Counted from the first letter of the stretch, positions 26,277-35,420 are shown. The stretch: 54,146 nt of DNA from Candidatus Rokuibacteriota bacterium (GCA_005887895.1 VBPC01000057.1:1-54146); one strand, 5' to 3'. The notes: a model not told the origin generated them from the sequence alone. Program-made: numbers and translations.

Positions 26277-27371
26277 ATGGTCAATGGCACCTTGAGCTCG
26301 GGACAGACGCTGCGGTCCGGTCATCCCTACCACATGCACGACGCGATCTACGCGCAGCCCGGCGCGCTCCGGCTGCTCACGCGCGGCCAGGACGGCGCGC
26401 TGGCGGCCGCCGCCGCGCGCCTTGCCGAGGCGCCGCACGTCTGGCTCGCCGGCATCGGCTCCTCCTGGCACGCCGCGCTCGTCGGCGAGCTGCTGTTCGC
26501 GCGCGTCGGCGGCCTGGGACCACGGGCGCGCGCCGTCCACGGCTTCGAGCTCGTGCATTCGTGGCCCGATCTCGGCCGGGGGGCGGCCGTGGTGGCGGTG
26601 ACCCATCGCGGTGCCAATCGCGACATCGCGGAGGCGGTCGCGCGCGCGACGGCGGCCGGCGGCAGCGCGGTCGCCGTCACCGGCAAGGGTGGCGACGGCC
26701 CCGCCGGGGCCGAGCCCACGCTCCGCACGGTCGAGCAGGAAGCGTCGGGGACGCATACCGTCAGCTATACCACCGCGCTGGCGATGCTCGCCGCGCTGGC
26801 GGCCGCCATCGGTCACGACGACGCCGTCGCGCGTCAGCTCGACGGGCTGCCGGATCTGCTCGCGATGCTGCTCGGCCAGGAAGCGTGGGAGGATCTGGCC
26901 GCCCGCTTCGGCGGTCGGCGGCGCTACTGGGTCGTCGGCGCCGGTGCCAACACCGCCACGGCGCTGGAGGCAGCGCTCAAGCTCAACGAGGCGGCGTGGA
27001 TTCCCGCGATCGGCCTGAACGCCGAACAGTTCCTTCACGGGCCGTGGGCGGCGGTGGAGCCGGACGACGCGGTGTTCGTCATCGCGCCGCCCGGCCCCGC
27101 GCACTCCCGCTGCCGCGACGCCGCGCGCGTCGCGGCCGGAATCGGCGCCAGCGTCGTGGCGCTGATCGCCGAGGACGACCGCGAGATCGCGCCGCTCGCG
27201 GCGGAGACCATCGCGCTGCCGCCGGTGCCCGAGCTCCTGTCGCCGATCACCGCGATCGTGCCGCTGCAGCTCCTGAGCTATCACCTGGCGGTGCAGGCCG
27301 GCGCCAATCCCGACACCGTCCGCGCCGACCAGTCCGGCCACGGTCGCGCGCGGGCCGCCGTCGCGCCGTGA
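26277..27371 (+). CDS. SIS-domain sugar isomerase-like protein (GlmS C-terminal type)
   Basis: The 364-residue protein contains two SIS domains, the first with WLAGIGSSWHAALVGE and the second with WVVGAGANTATALEAALKLNEAAW, plus the EQFLHGPWAAV block seen in GlmS-like proteins. It lacks the glutaminase domain, so it would act as an isomerase or deaminase on an amino-sugar phosphate or a related compound. Two starts are possible: ATG 26277 (used) and ATG 26334; the second leaves more room for a promoter, because the divergent hydroxylase gene begins only 23 bp away. Confidence 0.8.
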   Translation: MVNGTLSSGQTLRSGHPYHMHDAIYAQPGALRLLTRGQDGALAAAAARLAEAPHVWLAGIGSSWHAALVGELLFARVGGLGPRARAVHGFELVHSWPDLGRGAAVVAVTHRGANRDIAEAVARATAAGGSAVAVTGKGGDGPAGAEPTLRTVEQEASGTHTVSYTTALAMLAALAAAIGHDDAVARQLDGLPDLLAMLLGQEAWEDLAARFGGRRRYWVVGAGANTATALEAALKLNEAAWIPAIGLNAEQFLHGPWAAVEPDDAVFVIAPPGPAHSRCRDAARVAAGIGASVVALIAEDDREIAPLAAETIALPPVPELLSPITAIVPLQLLSYHLAVQAGANPDTVRADQSGHGRARAAVAP

Positions 27372-27378
27372 GCGGCCG

Positions 27379-27585
27379 TCAGGCCGCCTTGCGGTGGCTG
27401 CCGCCGCGCGAGCTGCTGCGCCGGCGGCGGCTCTTCGTCTCGCCCTTCTTTCGGCGCGTCTTGTTGACGATCCGGGCCGCCACTTCCTTCTGGCGTCCCT
27501 TGTACTTCCCCTTGCCCTTGATCGATCGCAGCACCTTCTCGTACTGACGCTTCCGCTTGCGGCTCTTCACACCTCTCGGGGGCAT
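27379..27585 (-). CDS. small highly basic protein (ChaB/plasmid-stabilisation-like)
   Basis: The 68-residue product is made largely of Lys and Arg, with the motif RKRQYEKVLRSIKGKGKYKGRQKEVAARIVNKTRRKKGE that I recognise from small proteins often labelled plasmid stabilisation proteins. It may bind nucleic acid. The frame has ATG-TCC-ATG at its start; AAGGAG directly abuts the first ATG and lies 6 bp from the second, so the second ATG (27585) is the start. It faces the transporter gene back to back across 14 bp. Confidence 0.7.
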   Translation of the reverse strand: MPPRGVKSRKRKRQYEKVLRSIKGKGKYKGRQKEVAARIVNKTRRKKGETKSRRRRSSSRGGSHRKAA

Positions 27586-27599
27586 GGACATCTCCTTTT

Positions 27600-28767
27600 G
27601 TGAGATCGGAGACCAACATTACAAACGATGTGCCAGCAAGACGCCTTCTGGTGGTCCTCTGCCTCGTCCTCGGGGCGACCACGGTCTCGATCGGCGCCTT
27701 TCCGGCGCTGCTGCCGGAGGTCGGCGCAGCGGCTCGGTTGGCCGACTGGCAGCTCGGCGCCGTGGCGGGCGCGTTCGGATTCGCCCGGATGCTGGCCGAC
27801 GTGCCGGTCGGCCTCTTCATCACGCATCATCTGGCGCGCGCCCTGCGGCTGGTGCCGCTCTTCCTGCTGGCCGGCGCCGCGCTGCTCTCCGGCGGCGGCG
27901 GCTTCGCCGCGCTGCTCGTCGGCCGCGCGCTGCTGGGCGCCGGGCATACGCTGGCGACGCTGGCCGGGCTCACCGCGATCCTGCGTCACCGCGCCGGTCG
28001 CGGGCTGGCGGCCTCGCTGGCGGCGCTCGAGCTCTCCGCGATGCTCGGCGTCCTCGCGGGCGCCGCGCTGATCAGTGGACTGCCGCGGACGATCCCGTGG
28101 AACGTCGCGTTCCTCGTGACCTGCGCGCCGAGCCTCCGGCGCGCCGCCGGCGCCCCGCGCGCCGGTCGTCGCGCTGCTAGCTGGCGTGGCAGGCGCCGTC
28201 ATCGCGATGAGCTACTCGACCGTGGAGCAATTCCTCGTACCGATTCGCGGCAGCCGGGAGTTCGGTCTCGATCGTCTCGGCATCGCCCGCCTGCTGATGC
28301 TCGGCCAGGCGGTCGACATCGTCGCGCTGCTGCCGCTCGGCATGCTGGCCGATCGTCGCGGCGCGCCGCCCGTCCTGGGCGGGGTGCTGCTGACGTTCGC
28401 CCTCGCGCTCGGCCTGCTCGGCTTCGGCGGCCTGCCGTTGATGATCGCCGGCTGCGGCCTGTTCGGGCTCGGCATGGCGGGCTGGACGCTGCCGCTCGGC
28501 GTCCTGCGCTCGGTCACCCCGGCCGGTCGGGTCGCGTGGCGCACGGCGCTCTACCGCGTGGCCGTGGACGGTGGGGTCTGCCTGGGGCCGCTGCTCTCCG
28601 GCGTGCTGGCGACCCGGCACGGGCGCGTGCTGCCGGGAGTCCTGATCGCCCTGCTCGTGACCACCGGCGTCGCGCTGCTCGTTGGCATTGCCGTTGCTCC
28701 GCCCTCTGGGGGGAGTGGTGCATGCGTAGACGGTGGAAGTGGGTCCTCGGCACCCTCGGGGGGCTGA
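27600..28767 (+). pseudogene. MFS transporter, internal deletion with frameshift
   Basis: The first frame encodes six membrane helices of a major facilitator protein (ADWQLGAVAGAFGFARMLADVPVG with the loop 2-3 signature, then LLVGRALLGAGHT). It breaks near 28125, after WNVAFLVTCAP. The second half continues in the next frame from PVVALLAGVAGAVIAMSYSTVEQF through helices 7-12 and stops at 28767. The central cytoplasmic loop is largely missing and the frame changes there. The substrate is unknown. The start is uncertain: GTG 27600 has no clear ribosome site. Its end overlaps the following gene. Confidence 0.78.
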
Positions 28768-30293
28768 TCGTGCTGGCGATCGTGGCCTCGTTCTTCGTGG
28801 ACGAGCCGCTTCGCCGGATGACCGAGCGCCAGATGAACGCCCGGCTCAAGGGCTACACGGCCCGCATCGGCTCGCTGAGCTTTCATCCGATCGGGTTCTC
28901 CGTCACCTTCGGCGACGTCATCATGAGCCAGCAGGCCCACCCCGACCCGCCGGTGCTGAAGGTCCACCGGCTGTACGCGAGCCTTCAGTGGTCGGCGATC
29001 ATCCACGGCCGCATCGTGGCCGACTTCCTCCTCGACCAGCCGGTGGTCTACGCCGACCGCACGCACTTCGTCAAGGAGCTGGAAGATCCCACGCCGGTCA
29101 AGGAGCACGGCTGGCAGGACGCCTTGCAGGCGATGTACCCGGCGAAGATCAACCTGTTCCGCATCCGCGACGGGAAGGTCACCTACGTCGACAGCGGTCA
29201 GGAGCGGCCGCTGACCCTGCGCGCGCTCAACGTCTCCGCGCGCAACATCCGCAACGTGCGCTCCGAGAAGAACGTGTATCCCTCTCCCCTGACCGTCGAC
29301 GCCGTCGTCTTCGACGACGGCAAGCTGGCCGTCGATGGCGCCGCCGACTTCATGCGCGAGCCCTACGCCGGCTTCAAGGGCCACGTGGACCTCGAGCGCA
29401 TCGCCCTCGACTACTTCAAGCCGATCGCCCGGCGCTACGGTTTCACGATCGTCCGCGGCAACTTCGGCGGCCGCGGCGACGTCGAGTACTCGCCCGACAT
29501 CGCGGTGGTCGACCTGCGCGACGTGCGGGTGGACGGGCTGCAGGGCGACTACGCGTACCATCCGGCGACGGCGGCGCCGGTGGCCAAGGCCGCCAAGGCG
29601 ACGGCCCAGGCGGCTCAGAAGGCCTCCAACGCCCCCGACATCGTGCTCAAGGCCCGGCGGATCAACGTGAACGACGCCACCGTGGGCTTCGTCAACGAGG
29701 CGGCCCAGCCGAAGTATCGCGTGTTCCTCGCCAACACGAACCTGGTCATCGACAACTTCACCAACCAGAAGTCGGAGGGGATGGGGACGGCGAAGCTCAC
29801 CGGGAAGCTGCAGGGCACCGGGGCGACGACGGTGACGCTGACCATGCGGCCCGAGAACCACGGCCCCGACTTCGACCTGAACGCGCGGGTCGAGAACACG
29901 GATCTGCGGTCGATGAACGACCTGCTGCTGGCCACCGCCAAGTTCGACGTCGATTCCGGCCTGCTCTCCGTCTTCGCGGAGGCCACCGTGAAGAACGGGT
30001 ACGTGCAGGGCTACGTCAAGCCGCTCTTCAAGGACCTCAAGGTCTACGAGAAGGAGAAGGACCAGGACAAGACGTTCGGCCAGAAGGTGAAGGAGAAGGC
30101 GATCGACGTCGCCAGCAAGATCCTCAAGAATCACCCCCGCAAGGAAGTGGCGACGGTGGTGCCGATCTCAGGCCCGCTCGAGAATCCCAAGGCGGGGACG
30201 TGGCCGACGCTGGTCGGCCTCGTGCGCAACGCGTTCTTCAAGGCGATCCTGCCGGGCTTCGAGCGCGAGCGCGAACAGATCGCTAAGCGTTGA
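28722..30293 (+). CDS. DUF748/AsmA-like envelope protein
   Basis: The 523-residue protein has one N-terminal membrane helix (residues 7-26) and a long beta-rich periplasmic part with the DUF748 pattern: LKGYTARIGSLSFHPIGFSVTFGDV, VNLFRIRDGKVTYVD-like block, LSARNIRNVRS with PSPLTVDAVVFDDGKLAVDGAADF. It belongs to the AsmA-like/repeating beta-groove group involved in envelope lipid homeostasis. An Ala/Lys-rich insertion is at about residues 280-305, and the C-terminus is Lys-rich. It begins inside the end of the transporter gene, after GGGGGGAG. Confidence 0.8.
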   Translation: MRRRWKWVLGTLGGLIVLAIVASFFVDEPLRRMTERQMNARLKGYTARIGSLSFHPIGFSVTFGDVIMSQQAHPDPPVLKVHRLYASLQWSAIIHGRIVADFLLDQPVVYADRTHFVKELEDPTPVKEHGWQDALQAMYPAKINLFRIRDGKVTYVDSGQERPLTLRALNVSARNIRNVRSEKNVYPSPLTVDAVVFDDGKLAVDGAADFMREPYAGFKGHVDLERIALDYFKPIARRYGFTIVRGNFGGRGDVEYSPDIAVVDLRDVRVDGLQGDYAYHPATAAPVAKAAKATAQAAQKASNAPDIVLKARRINVNDATVGFVNEAAQPKYRVFLANTNLVIDNFTNQKSEGMGTAKLTGKLQGTGATTVTLTMRPENHGPDFDLNARVENTDLRSMNDLLLATAKFDVDSGLLSVFAEATVKNGYVQGYVKPLFKDLKVYEKEKDQDKTFGQKVKEKAIDVASKILKNHPRKEVATVVPISGPLENPKAGTWPTLVGLVRNAFFKAILPGFEREREQIAKR

Positions 30294-30720
30294 TCACGAT
30301 CCGGCAGGCGCGCGCGAAGAGGCCCACCAGGCGCAGCGAGGGCGGCAGCCAGGTGCTGCTGTGCACCCACAGCAGCGTGACGACGCCGGCGAAGACCAGC
30401 GCGGTGGCGAACCAGTCGGGCAGGTGAAGCCAGCGCACGATCGGCAGCAGGAAGCCGCCGAAGACCGCCAGCACGAAGATCAGCACGAGCAGCACCAGCA
30501 GCAGCGCGAGCGGCCCGAGGAACAACGTCGAGAAGACGAGGATCAGCGCGTCCGCCCGACCGAAGTTGGGATCGCTGAACGCCTTGGCGACTTCCGGCCG
30601 ATCCGCGAACCAGGCGCCGATGCCGTGCACGTCGAGCACGCCGCCGTAGACCGCGCCGTACACGAGGCCGCCGATCAGGATGAGCCAGTAGTAGGGTCGC
30701 AGACCAAGGACTTCCTTCAT
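30283..30720 (-). CDS. membrane protein of unknown function
   Basis: The 145-residue product has about four hydrophobic segments: YYWLILIGGLVYGAVYG, a long LVFSTLFLGPLALLLVLLVLIFVLAVFGGFLLPIV stretch that could span twice, and FATALVFAGVVTLLWV. No known family. The start at ATG 30720 is set by CAGGAGG just upstream; the longer frame has no support. It overlaps the end of the DUF748 gene tail to tail. The 168 bp upstream of it hold no gene I can see. Confidence 0.6.
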   Translation of the reverse strand: MKEVLGLRPYYWLILIGGLVYGAVYGGVLDVHGIGAWFADRPEVAKAFSDPNFGRADALILVFSTLFLGPLALLLVLLVLIFVLAVFGGFLLPIVRWLHLPDWFATALVFAGVVTLLWVHSSTWLPPSLRLVGLFARACRIVINA

Positions 30721-30888
30721 CCGGGCCTCCTGAAGCGAGGAAGTTCGTCTGGAAGGTGGGCAAGCAGGATGCCAGCCCAGGCGCGCCTCTTCGGGCCATG
30801 AAAACAAGCGGTTACGAGGCCGCGGCGGGGCGGTCGGGCGTGAGGGTGTCGGCGTGTCGACACCGGGTGCCAGAACGGCGGCGGTCGA

Positions 30889-31551
30889 TCAGACGGGCCA
30901 GGCCTCCAGCCGCCAGCCCATGTCCCAGAACATCCACTCGTAGCGGCTGGTCGTGAGCACGTGCCGACGAATCGTCTCGCGCTCGACGGACGAGCGCTGC
31001 GCCGCCACCGCCTCGGTGGCGGCGAGCACGGCGCGCACGACGCCGCCGAACTCCTCGGACGCGTAGGTCGCGATCCAGCGCGCGTAGAGCGGATCGGGCG
31101 AGCCGGCGCGCTCCAGCTGCTTGCCGACTTCCCAGTAGATCCAGTAGCAGGGCAGCAGCGCCGCCAGCGCCTCGTGAAACGGCGCGCCGTACGCGACGGC
31201 CAGGAGATAGCTCGTGTAGGCGAGGTTCGTCGGCGCCGGCGGGGTCGCCGCCACCTCGTCCGCCGACAGACCGAAGTCCTCGAAGAAGCCCTCGTGCAGG
31301 GCGCGCTCAACGCGCAGCGCGCCGGCGGCGTGCTCGTTGAACATCACGATCCAGTCGTCCTGCGGCGCCCGGGCGGCGGCCAGCGACAGCGCGCGGGCGA
31401 ACTCGCGGAGGTAGAGCGCGTCCTGGACGACGTAGAAGCGAAAGCGCTCGCGCGGCAGCGAGCCGTCGGTGAGCCCGGCCAGGAACGGATGGCGGAGGAT
31501 CGCCCCGTAGATCGGGGTCATCGCCGTCCACAGCGCAGCCGTGAAGCTCAT
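30889..31551 (-). CDS. tenA: TenA-family thiaminase II-like protein
   Basis: The 220-residue all-helical protein has the TenA pattern: the PFLAGLTDGSLPRERFRFYVVQDALYLREFARAL entry, the FNEHAAGALRVERALHEGFF helix, the nucleophilic Cys in LLPCYWIYWEVG, and the C-terminal acid in SRYEWMFWDMGW. TenA hydrolyses aminopyrimidine degradation products of thiamine so that the pyrimidine can be salvaged. No other thiamine gene is adjacent. It starts back to back with the enoyl-CoA hydratase gene across 34 bp. Confidence 0.88.
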   Translation of the reverse strand: MSFTAALWTAMTPIYGAILRHPFLAGLTDGSLPRERFRFYVVQDALYLREFARALSLAAARAPQDDWIVMFNEHAAGALRVERALHEGFFEDFGLSADEVAATPPAPTNLAYTSYLLAVAYGAPFHEALAALLPCYWIYWEVGKQLERAGSPDPLYARWIATYASEEFGGVVRAVLAATEAVAAQRSSVERETIRRHVLTTSRYEWMFWDMGWRLEAWPV

Positions 31552-31585
31552 GGCGGCGAGTATACTTTCGCGCCGGAGGATCGCC

Positions 31586-32380
31586 ATGACCCAGGATCTG
31601 CTCGAATCGGTCAAGGACGGCGTCGCCACGCTCACGCTGAATCGTCCCGACCGCTTGAACGCGTTGTCGGTGGCGATGCTCGACGCACTGCTGGAGGCGC
31701 TGCCGCGGCTGGCCGACGACGGCGCCGTCGGCGTGGTCGTCCTCACCGGCGCCGGCCGCGGCTTCTGCGCGGGCGGCGACGTGAAGGCGATGGCCGAGGG
31801 GCGCGAGCTCGGCGGCGACACGCTGGAGGAGAAGGCCCAGGGCTTGCGCGCGAAGATGGAGGTCTCGCGCTGGCTGCACGAGATGCCGAAGCCGACGATC
31901 GCGATGGTGCGCGGCGCCGCCGCCGGCGCCGGCCTGTCGCTGGCGCTGGCCTGCGATCTGCGCGTCGCCGGCGACAGCGCCCGCTTCGCCACGGCGTTCG
32001 CGCGCGTGGGGTACTCGGGCGACTTCGGCGGCAGCTGGTTCCTCAGCCAGCTGGTCGGCACCGGGAAGGCGCGCGAGCTCTACTACACCGCCGACATCCT
32101 CGACGCGCAGCAGGCGCTCGCGCTCGGCCTGGTGAACCGGGTGGTGCCGGACGCGCGGCTCGACGAGGAGACCCAGGCCCTCGCCGCCAGGCTCGCCCAT
32201 GGTCCGCGCGTCGCGCTCCGCTACATGAAGCGCAACATGAACGCGGCCGAGACCGGCTCGCTGAAGGACTGTCTCGACCTCGAGGCCTGGCACCACACGC
32301 GCACGGGCTTCACCGAGGACCATCGCGAAGCCGCGCGCGCCTTCGTCGAGAAGCGCGAGCCCACCTTTCGCGGGCGGTAA
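31586..32380 (+). CDS. enoyl-CoA hydratase/isomerase family protein
   Basis: The 264-residue protein has the crotonase fold signatures: TLNRPDRLNALS, the oxyanion-hole block GRGFCAGGDVKAMAEG, and RGAAAGAGLSLALACDLRVAGDSARFATAFARVGYSGDFGGSWFL. The second catalytic Glu of true hydratases is not obvious (GYSGDFGGSW has Asp/Gly there), so isomerase or another crotonase activity is possible. The start follows CGGAGGATC. It would act in fatty-acid or aromatic-acid degradation. Confidence 0.88.
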   Translation: MTQDLLESVKDGVATLTLNRPDRLNALSVAMLDALLEALPRLADDGAVGVVVLTGAGRGFCAGGDVKAMAEGRELGGDTLEEKAQGLRAKMEVSRWLHEMPKPTIAMVRGAAAGAGLSLALACDLRVAGDSARFATAFARVGYSGDFGGSWFLSQLVGTGKARELYYTADILDAQQALALGLVNRVVPDARLDEETQALAARLAHGPRVALRYMKRNMNAAETGSLKDCLDLEAWHHTRTGFTEDHREAARAFVEKREPTFRGR

Positions 32381-32786
32381 TACGCCGCGCGGCGTGGTCG
32401 GGTGTGGCGGGGGTGCTTCGACCACGTGCGATTCGGCGGCGGTCCGTTTGCGTCGATCTCCCGACGTAGCGCCTGTCGATGTCGGCGGGGACGGGTCTCG
32501 GGCCCCCCCGCCACGCCCGATCACGCCGCGCTCCGCTTGCGTTCTCGGAACGAGGATCAAGCTCTCGACGCAGCGTAGTCGTCGCGAGCGTGTGGGCCTG
32601 TTCGGCGCGGGTGACAATCCTCGGCAGGGACCTGCCGGAAACCGTCGTGATTGCAGGCGCCCGCACGGTGGCGGCAGCCGTAAGTCCGTGTCAGAGCACG
32701 CGCCCATCGGGATGGCACCCTCTGTGCTGTGTCAGCGCCCAGAACCACAAGCTGTTCTCGTTCCGAATACCACGGGGAGGACGTTC
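32381..32786. other. 406-bp intergenic region upstream of the pilin gene
   Basis: I find no coding frame with gene-like composition here. I looked for a cyclic-di-GMP riboswitch core and did not find one. The only features I can support are the sigma-54-like promoter near 32713 and the GGGGAGG ribosome site of the pilin. A GTGTCAG heptamer occurs twice around the promoter (32689-32695 and 32729-32735). Confidence 0.5.
32713..32728 (+). promoter_or_regulatory. sigma-54-like promoter of the pilin gene
   Basis: TGGCACCCTCTGTGCT has a perfect TGGCAC -24 element and TGC at -12, with exactly 10 bases between GG and GC. The expected start site is near 32739, giving a 48-nt leader. Pilin genes of several proteobacteria are known to use sigma-54 promoters. 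Confidence 0.55.
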
Positions 32787-33248
32787 ATGGGCGCATTCAG
32801 GAAACAGCGCGGCTTCACGCTGATCGAACTGCTCATCGTCGTGGCGATCATCGGCATCCTGGCCGCCATCGCCGTTCCGCTCTATGCCAACGTGCAGGCG
32901 CGCGCGCGCATCGCCAAGGCGCAGGCCGATACGCGGGCCCTCGCCTCGGCCGTCAGCATCTACTCCGCGCTCTGCGGCGGCCTGCCGGACAACGGCTCGT
33001 CCGCCACGAACTGCCCCAGCGCCACGAACCAGTCGGGCGCGCTGCCGACCGTGTTGATGACGCAGCAGACGAACGCGCAGAACCAGGTCGGTGGTCCGTT
33101 CCTGAACTCCACGCCGACGCTTCCGGCCGGCTGGACGGGCAGCGGGACGAGCTACAAGTACTCGAGCAGCGCGACGGGTACGTTCGTGCTCTGCGGCAGC
33201 GGCGACAGCACGGCCGCGGACAGCAACGGCGGCGCCACCTGCCCCTGA
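32787..33248 (+). CDS. type IV pilin-like protein
   Basis: The 153-residue product has a short basic leader (MGAFRKQRG), the prepilin peptidase site G-FTLIE, and the conserved hydrophobic helix (LLIVVAIIGILAAIAVPLYAN). The C-terminal domain is Ser/Thr/Gly/Asn-rich and has four cysteines in two regions (LCGGLPD...TNCPS and LCGSGDS...ATCP), which may form disulfides. The length and the early EALCGG-like loop resemble major pilins or pseudopilins. No assembly genes are nearby, so the machine must be elsewhere. The start follows GGGGAGGAC. Confidence 0.9.
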   Translation: MGAFRKQRGFTLIELLIVVAIIGILAAIAVPLYANVQARARIAKAQADTRALASAVSIYSALCGGLPDNGSSATNCPSATNQSGALPTVLMTQQTNAQNQVGGPFLNSTPTLPAGWTGSGTSYKYSSSATGTFVLCGSGDSTAADSNGGATCP

Positions 33249-33377
33249 TCAGCCTCGGCTGAGCGGTTGGGTCGCCGGCGTTCCCGGAATGACCGGCGGC
33301 CCGGCCACCGCTCCCGTCGGATTCACCGCCCCCCGCAGGCAACGATTTTGCTATCGAGCCGGTGGGGAGGTACGCAG

Positions 33378-33833
33378 ATGAAAGCGACGGATCTGCTCAA
33401 GAAGCAGCACAAGGAAGTGAAGAGCCTCTTCAAGAAGATCGAGAAGACCGAGAACGGCCGGGCGCGCCGTCAGCTGCTCGACGAGATCGCCACGGCCCTC
33501 CATGGCCATACGGTCATCGAAGAGGAGATGTTCTATCCGGCCGTGCGGGGGCTCGAGACCCAGAAAGCCGAAGAGATGGTCCTGGAGGCCTTCGAGGAAC
33601 ACCACGTCGTGAAGCTCGTGCTGGCCGAGCTGCCCAAGGTCAACACCGAGGACGACCGGTTCGAGGCCAAGATGACCGTCCTCTCCGAGCTCGTCGAGCA
33701 CCACGCCGACGAGGAGGAGAAGGAGATGTTCAAGCTCGCCCAGAAGCTCGGCAAGGACGAGCTGGAGTCGCTCGGCGAGCAGATGCAGGAGCGGTTCGAG
33801 GCCGTCCGCAGCCAGTCGCGCCAGGCGGCCTAG
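33378..33833 (+). CDS. hemerythrin-like (HHE) domain protein
   Basis: The 151-residue four-helix protein has the diiron ligand pattern: H in KKQHKEV, H-x-E in HGHTVIEEEMFYP, H in FEEHHVVK, and HHADEEEKEMF. It would bind O2, NO or another small ligand, or buffer iron, in the cytoplasm. Many Lys/Glu residues make it very soluble. The start follows GGGGAGG. Single gene; its stop overlaps the end of the zinc-finger gene on the other strand by a few bases. Confidence 0.9.
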   Translation: MKATDLLKKQHKEVKSLFKKIEKTENGRARRQLLDEIATALHGHTVIEEEMFYPAVRGLETQKAEEMVLEAFEEHHVVKLVLAELPKVNTEDDRFEAKMTVLSELVEHHADEEEKEMFKLAQKLGKDELESLGEQMQERFEAVRSQSRQAA

Positions 33834-34057
33834 CCGACCCGCTCGCGCAGGAAGCGGCGGAGCCGGGTCTTCATCTCGTCGGGCATCTCCACGCGGCCGG
33901 CCCGGGCGCCGAGCGACCGGGTCTTGCGATAGGTGGCGAGATAGGCCCGGCACGCCTCGCACTCCGCCAGGTGCCGCTCGAGCGCGGCGACCTCGTCGCG
34001 CTCGAGCCGCCCGTCGAGGTAATCGTCGAGCACGTCGATCAGGTCGCGGCAGGTCAT
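33830..34057 (-). CDS. zinc-finger anti-sigma factor (ZAS, zf-HC2 type)
   Basis: The 75-residue protein has the ZAS zinc motif Hx3Cx2C (HLAECEACRAYL, with a Cys near the N-terminus in MTCRDL as likely fourth ligand). It consists only of the anti-sigma domain, with no membrane helix, so it is a soluble, probably redox- or metal-sensitive inhibitor. Its start overlaps the stop of the ECF sigma gene (ATGA), the usual arrangement for a cognate pair. The zinc-finger protein at 40678 shares the CRAYLATY block. Confidence 0.85.
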   Translation of the reverse strand: MTCRDLIDVLDDYLDGRLERDEVAALERHLAECEACRAYLATYRKTRSLGARAGRVEMPDEMKTRLRRFLRERVG

Positions 34058-34656
34058 CGGGCCTCGGCCCCTAGCCGACGCGTCAGCAGCTCCCGCAGCG
34101 CCATGCGCGCCCGGTGCAGCCGCGTCTTCACCGCCGACACCGAGTCGCCCACGATGTCCGCGACCTCCTCGTTGGACAGCTCCTCGACGTCGCGCAGGAT
34201 CAGCACGGCGCGATAGTGCTCGGGGAGCCGGTCGATCGCCTCGTCGAGGATCTGCCGCGCCTCACCGGACAGGAGCTCGGCGTCCGGCCGCTGCGACCAG
34301 TCGGCGACCAGGAGCGCCCGGGGCCCCTCGCGGTGTCCATCGGCCTTGAACGTCGGCAGGCAGTCGTCGAGCGGGGTCTCGACCTCCCGCCGCTTGCCGC
34401 GGCGCTTGTTGAGGGCGACGTTGGTGGTGACGCGATAGATCCAGCTGCCCACCGCCGACCGCCCCTCGAAACCCGCCCCCTTGAGGACCAACTGTAGAAA
34501 AACGTCCTGGACGATCTCTTCGGCGTCGGCCTGATTGCGCGTGATGCCGTAGGCCAGGCGGTAGACGCGGGCCGAATAGCGCCCCATGAGTCCCTCGAGC
34601 GCACCGGCGTCGCCCGCTGCCGCGCGGCTCAGCAGCAGCTGCTCGTCGCTCGTCAT
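34054..34656 (-). CDS. ECF RNA polymerase sigma factor
   Basis: The 200-residue protein has sigma region 2 (YRLAYGITRNQADAEEIVQDVFLQL, with SWIYRVTTNVALNKRRGKRR) and region 4 (LPEHYRAVLILRDVEELSNEEVADIVGDSVSAVKTRLHRARMALR). The linker carries an extra charged stretch of about 25 residues. It lies 14 bp behind the bufC-like gene and overlaps the anti-sigma gene, so the order is bufB-bufC-sigma-antisigma. The pair very probably regulates the bufferin locus, as reported for many such loci; metal or oxidant sensing through the zinc finger is the likely trigger. Confidence 0.9.
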   Translation of the reverse strand: MTSDEQLLLSRAAAGDAGALEGLMGRYSARVYRLAYGITRNQADAEEIVQDVFLQLVLKGAGFEGRSAVGSWIYRVTTNVALNKRRGKRREVETPLDDCLPTFKADGHREGPRALLVADWSQRPDAELLSGEARQILDEAIDRLPEHYRAVLILRDVEELSNEEVADIVGDSVSAVKTRLHRARMALRELLTRRLGAEAR

Positions 34657-34670
34657 CGCCGGCGAGTCTA

Positions 34671-35420
34671 TCACGCCGTGAGGCATCCCTCGTCCACCGC
34701 CTCGCGCAGCAGGGCGGGGAGGTCCACGTCCGGCTCGGCCGTCAGCGCCGCCGCGGCGGCGACCGCCAGCCGCCGCCCGCCGGCGAGCGCCGTCCGCAGC
34801 GCCAGCGCCGCCGGCGTCAGCATCCGGACGACGACGTCGTCGTCGCGCCGCCACACCTGAACGCACGCGCCGCCGGCGTCCAGCGCGACGACAGCGTCCT
34901 CGGCGCCCGGCTGGTTCGCGCGCCAGATCCGATCGACCGGCCACGGCGAGCGCAGGAGCGTGACCGAGGGATGGAGGTCGAGCGCGAGGTCGCCGACGGC
35001 GCCGGGCGCCAGCGCGCGCAGGGCCTCGGCGGTGAGCGGCGCGGCGTCGGCCGCGTGCAGCGCGACGTTCATAGCCCACTCGAGGCGGGCGACGTCCGCC
35101 AGGTAGACGAGATGACGGCACGGCGGAAACGCCGCCAGGAACTCCGGGAACGAGGCCCCGTACTCGAACAGGCAGGGCCTGCCCGGCGGGTGAGCGCGCA
35201 CGTAGCGATCGGCGGCGTAGCGGAAGAACCGGACATCGACCAGACGGACGACGACGGGAAACATCGCCTCCAGCGCGGCGGTGAGGCTGGTCAGGACGTG
35301 ATGGCGATAGACGGCGACACGCGCGGCCGGCGCCAGAGCATCGCCGGCGACGTCGAGCGCCGCCACGCACGCGTCGTCGCCCAGCAACGCGTCGCGGATG
35401 CCGTGCTGGAGCTCACGCAG
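34671..35420 (-). CDS. bufC: BufC/HvfC-type partner protein of MNIO enzyme
   Basis: The 249-residue product has the DUF2063 (HvfC/BufC) pattern: [17 protein letters not shown] at the start, [34 protein letters not shown], and [19 protein letters not shown]. This protein presents the precursor peptide to the MNIO enzyme. No ATG or GTG gives the conserved N-terminus; the frame would have to start at CTG 35420, overlapping the bufB stop by 8 bp, or at TTG 35387, which removes the first conserved helix. The CTG start is my choice and is uncertain. Confidence 0.82.
   Translation of the reverse strand: MRELQHGIRDALLGDDACVAALDVAGDALAPAARVAVYRHHVLTSLTAALEAMFPVVVRLVDVRFFRYAADRYVRAHPPGRPCLFEYGASFPEFLAAFPPCRHLVYLADVARLEWAMNVALHAADAAPLTAEALRALAPGAVGDLALDLHPSVTLLRSPWPVDRIWRANQPGAEDAVVALDAGGACVQVWRRDDDVVVRMLTPAALALRTALAGGRRLAVAAAAALTAEPDVDLPALLREAVDEGCLTA

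Noticed and set aside
32381..32712. Cyclic-di-GMP or other riboswitch in the long pilin leader region
   Set aside because: I could not find the conserved core or a matching set of helices, and the predicted transcript start lies downstream of most of the region.
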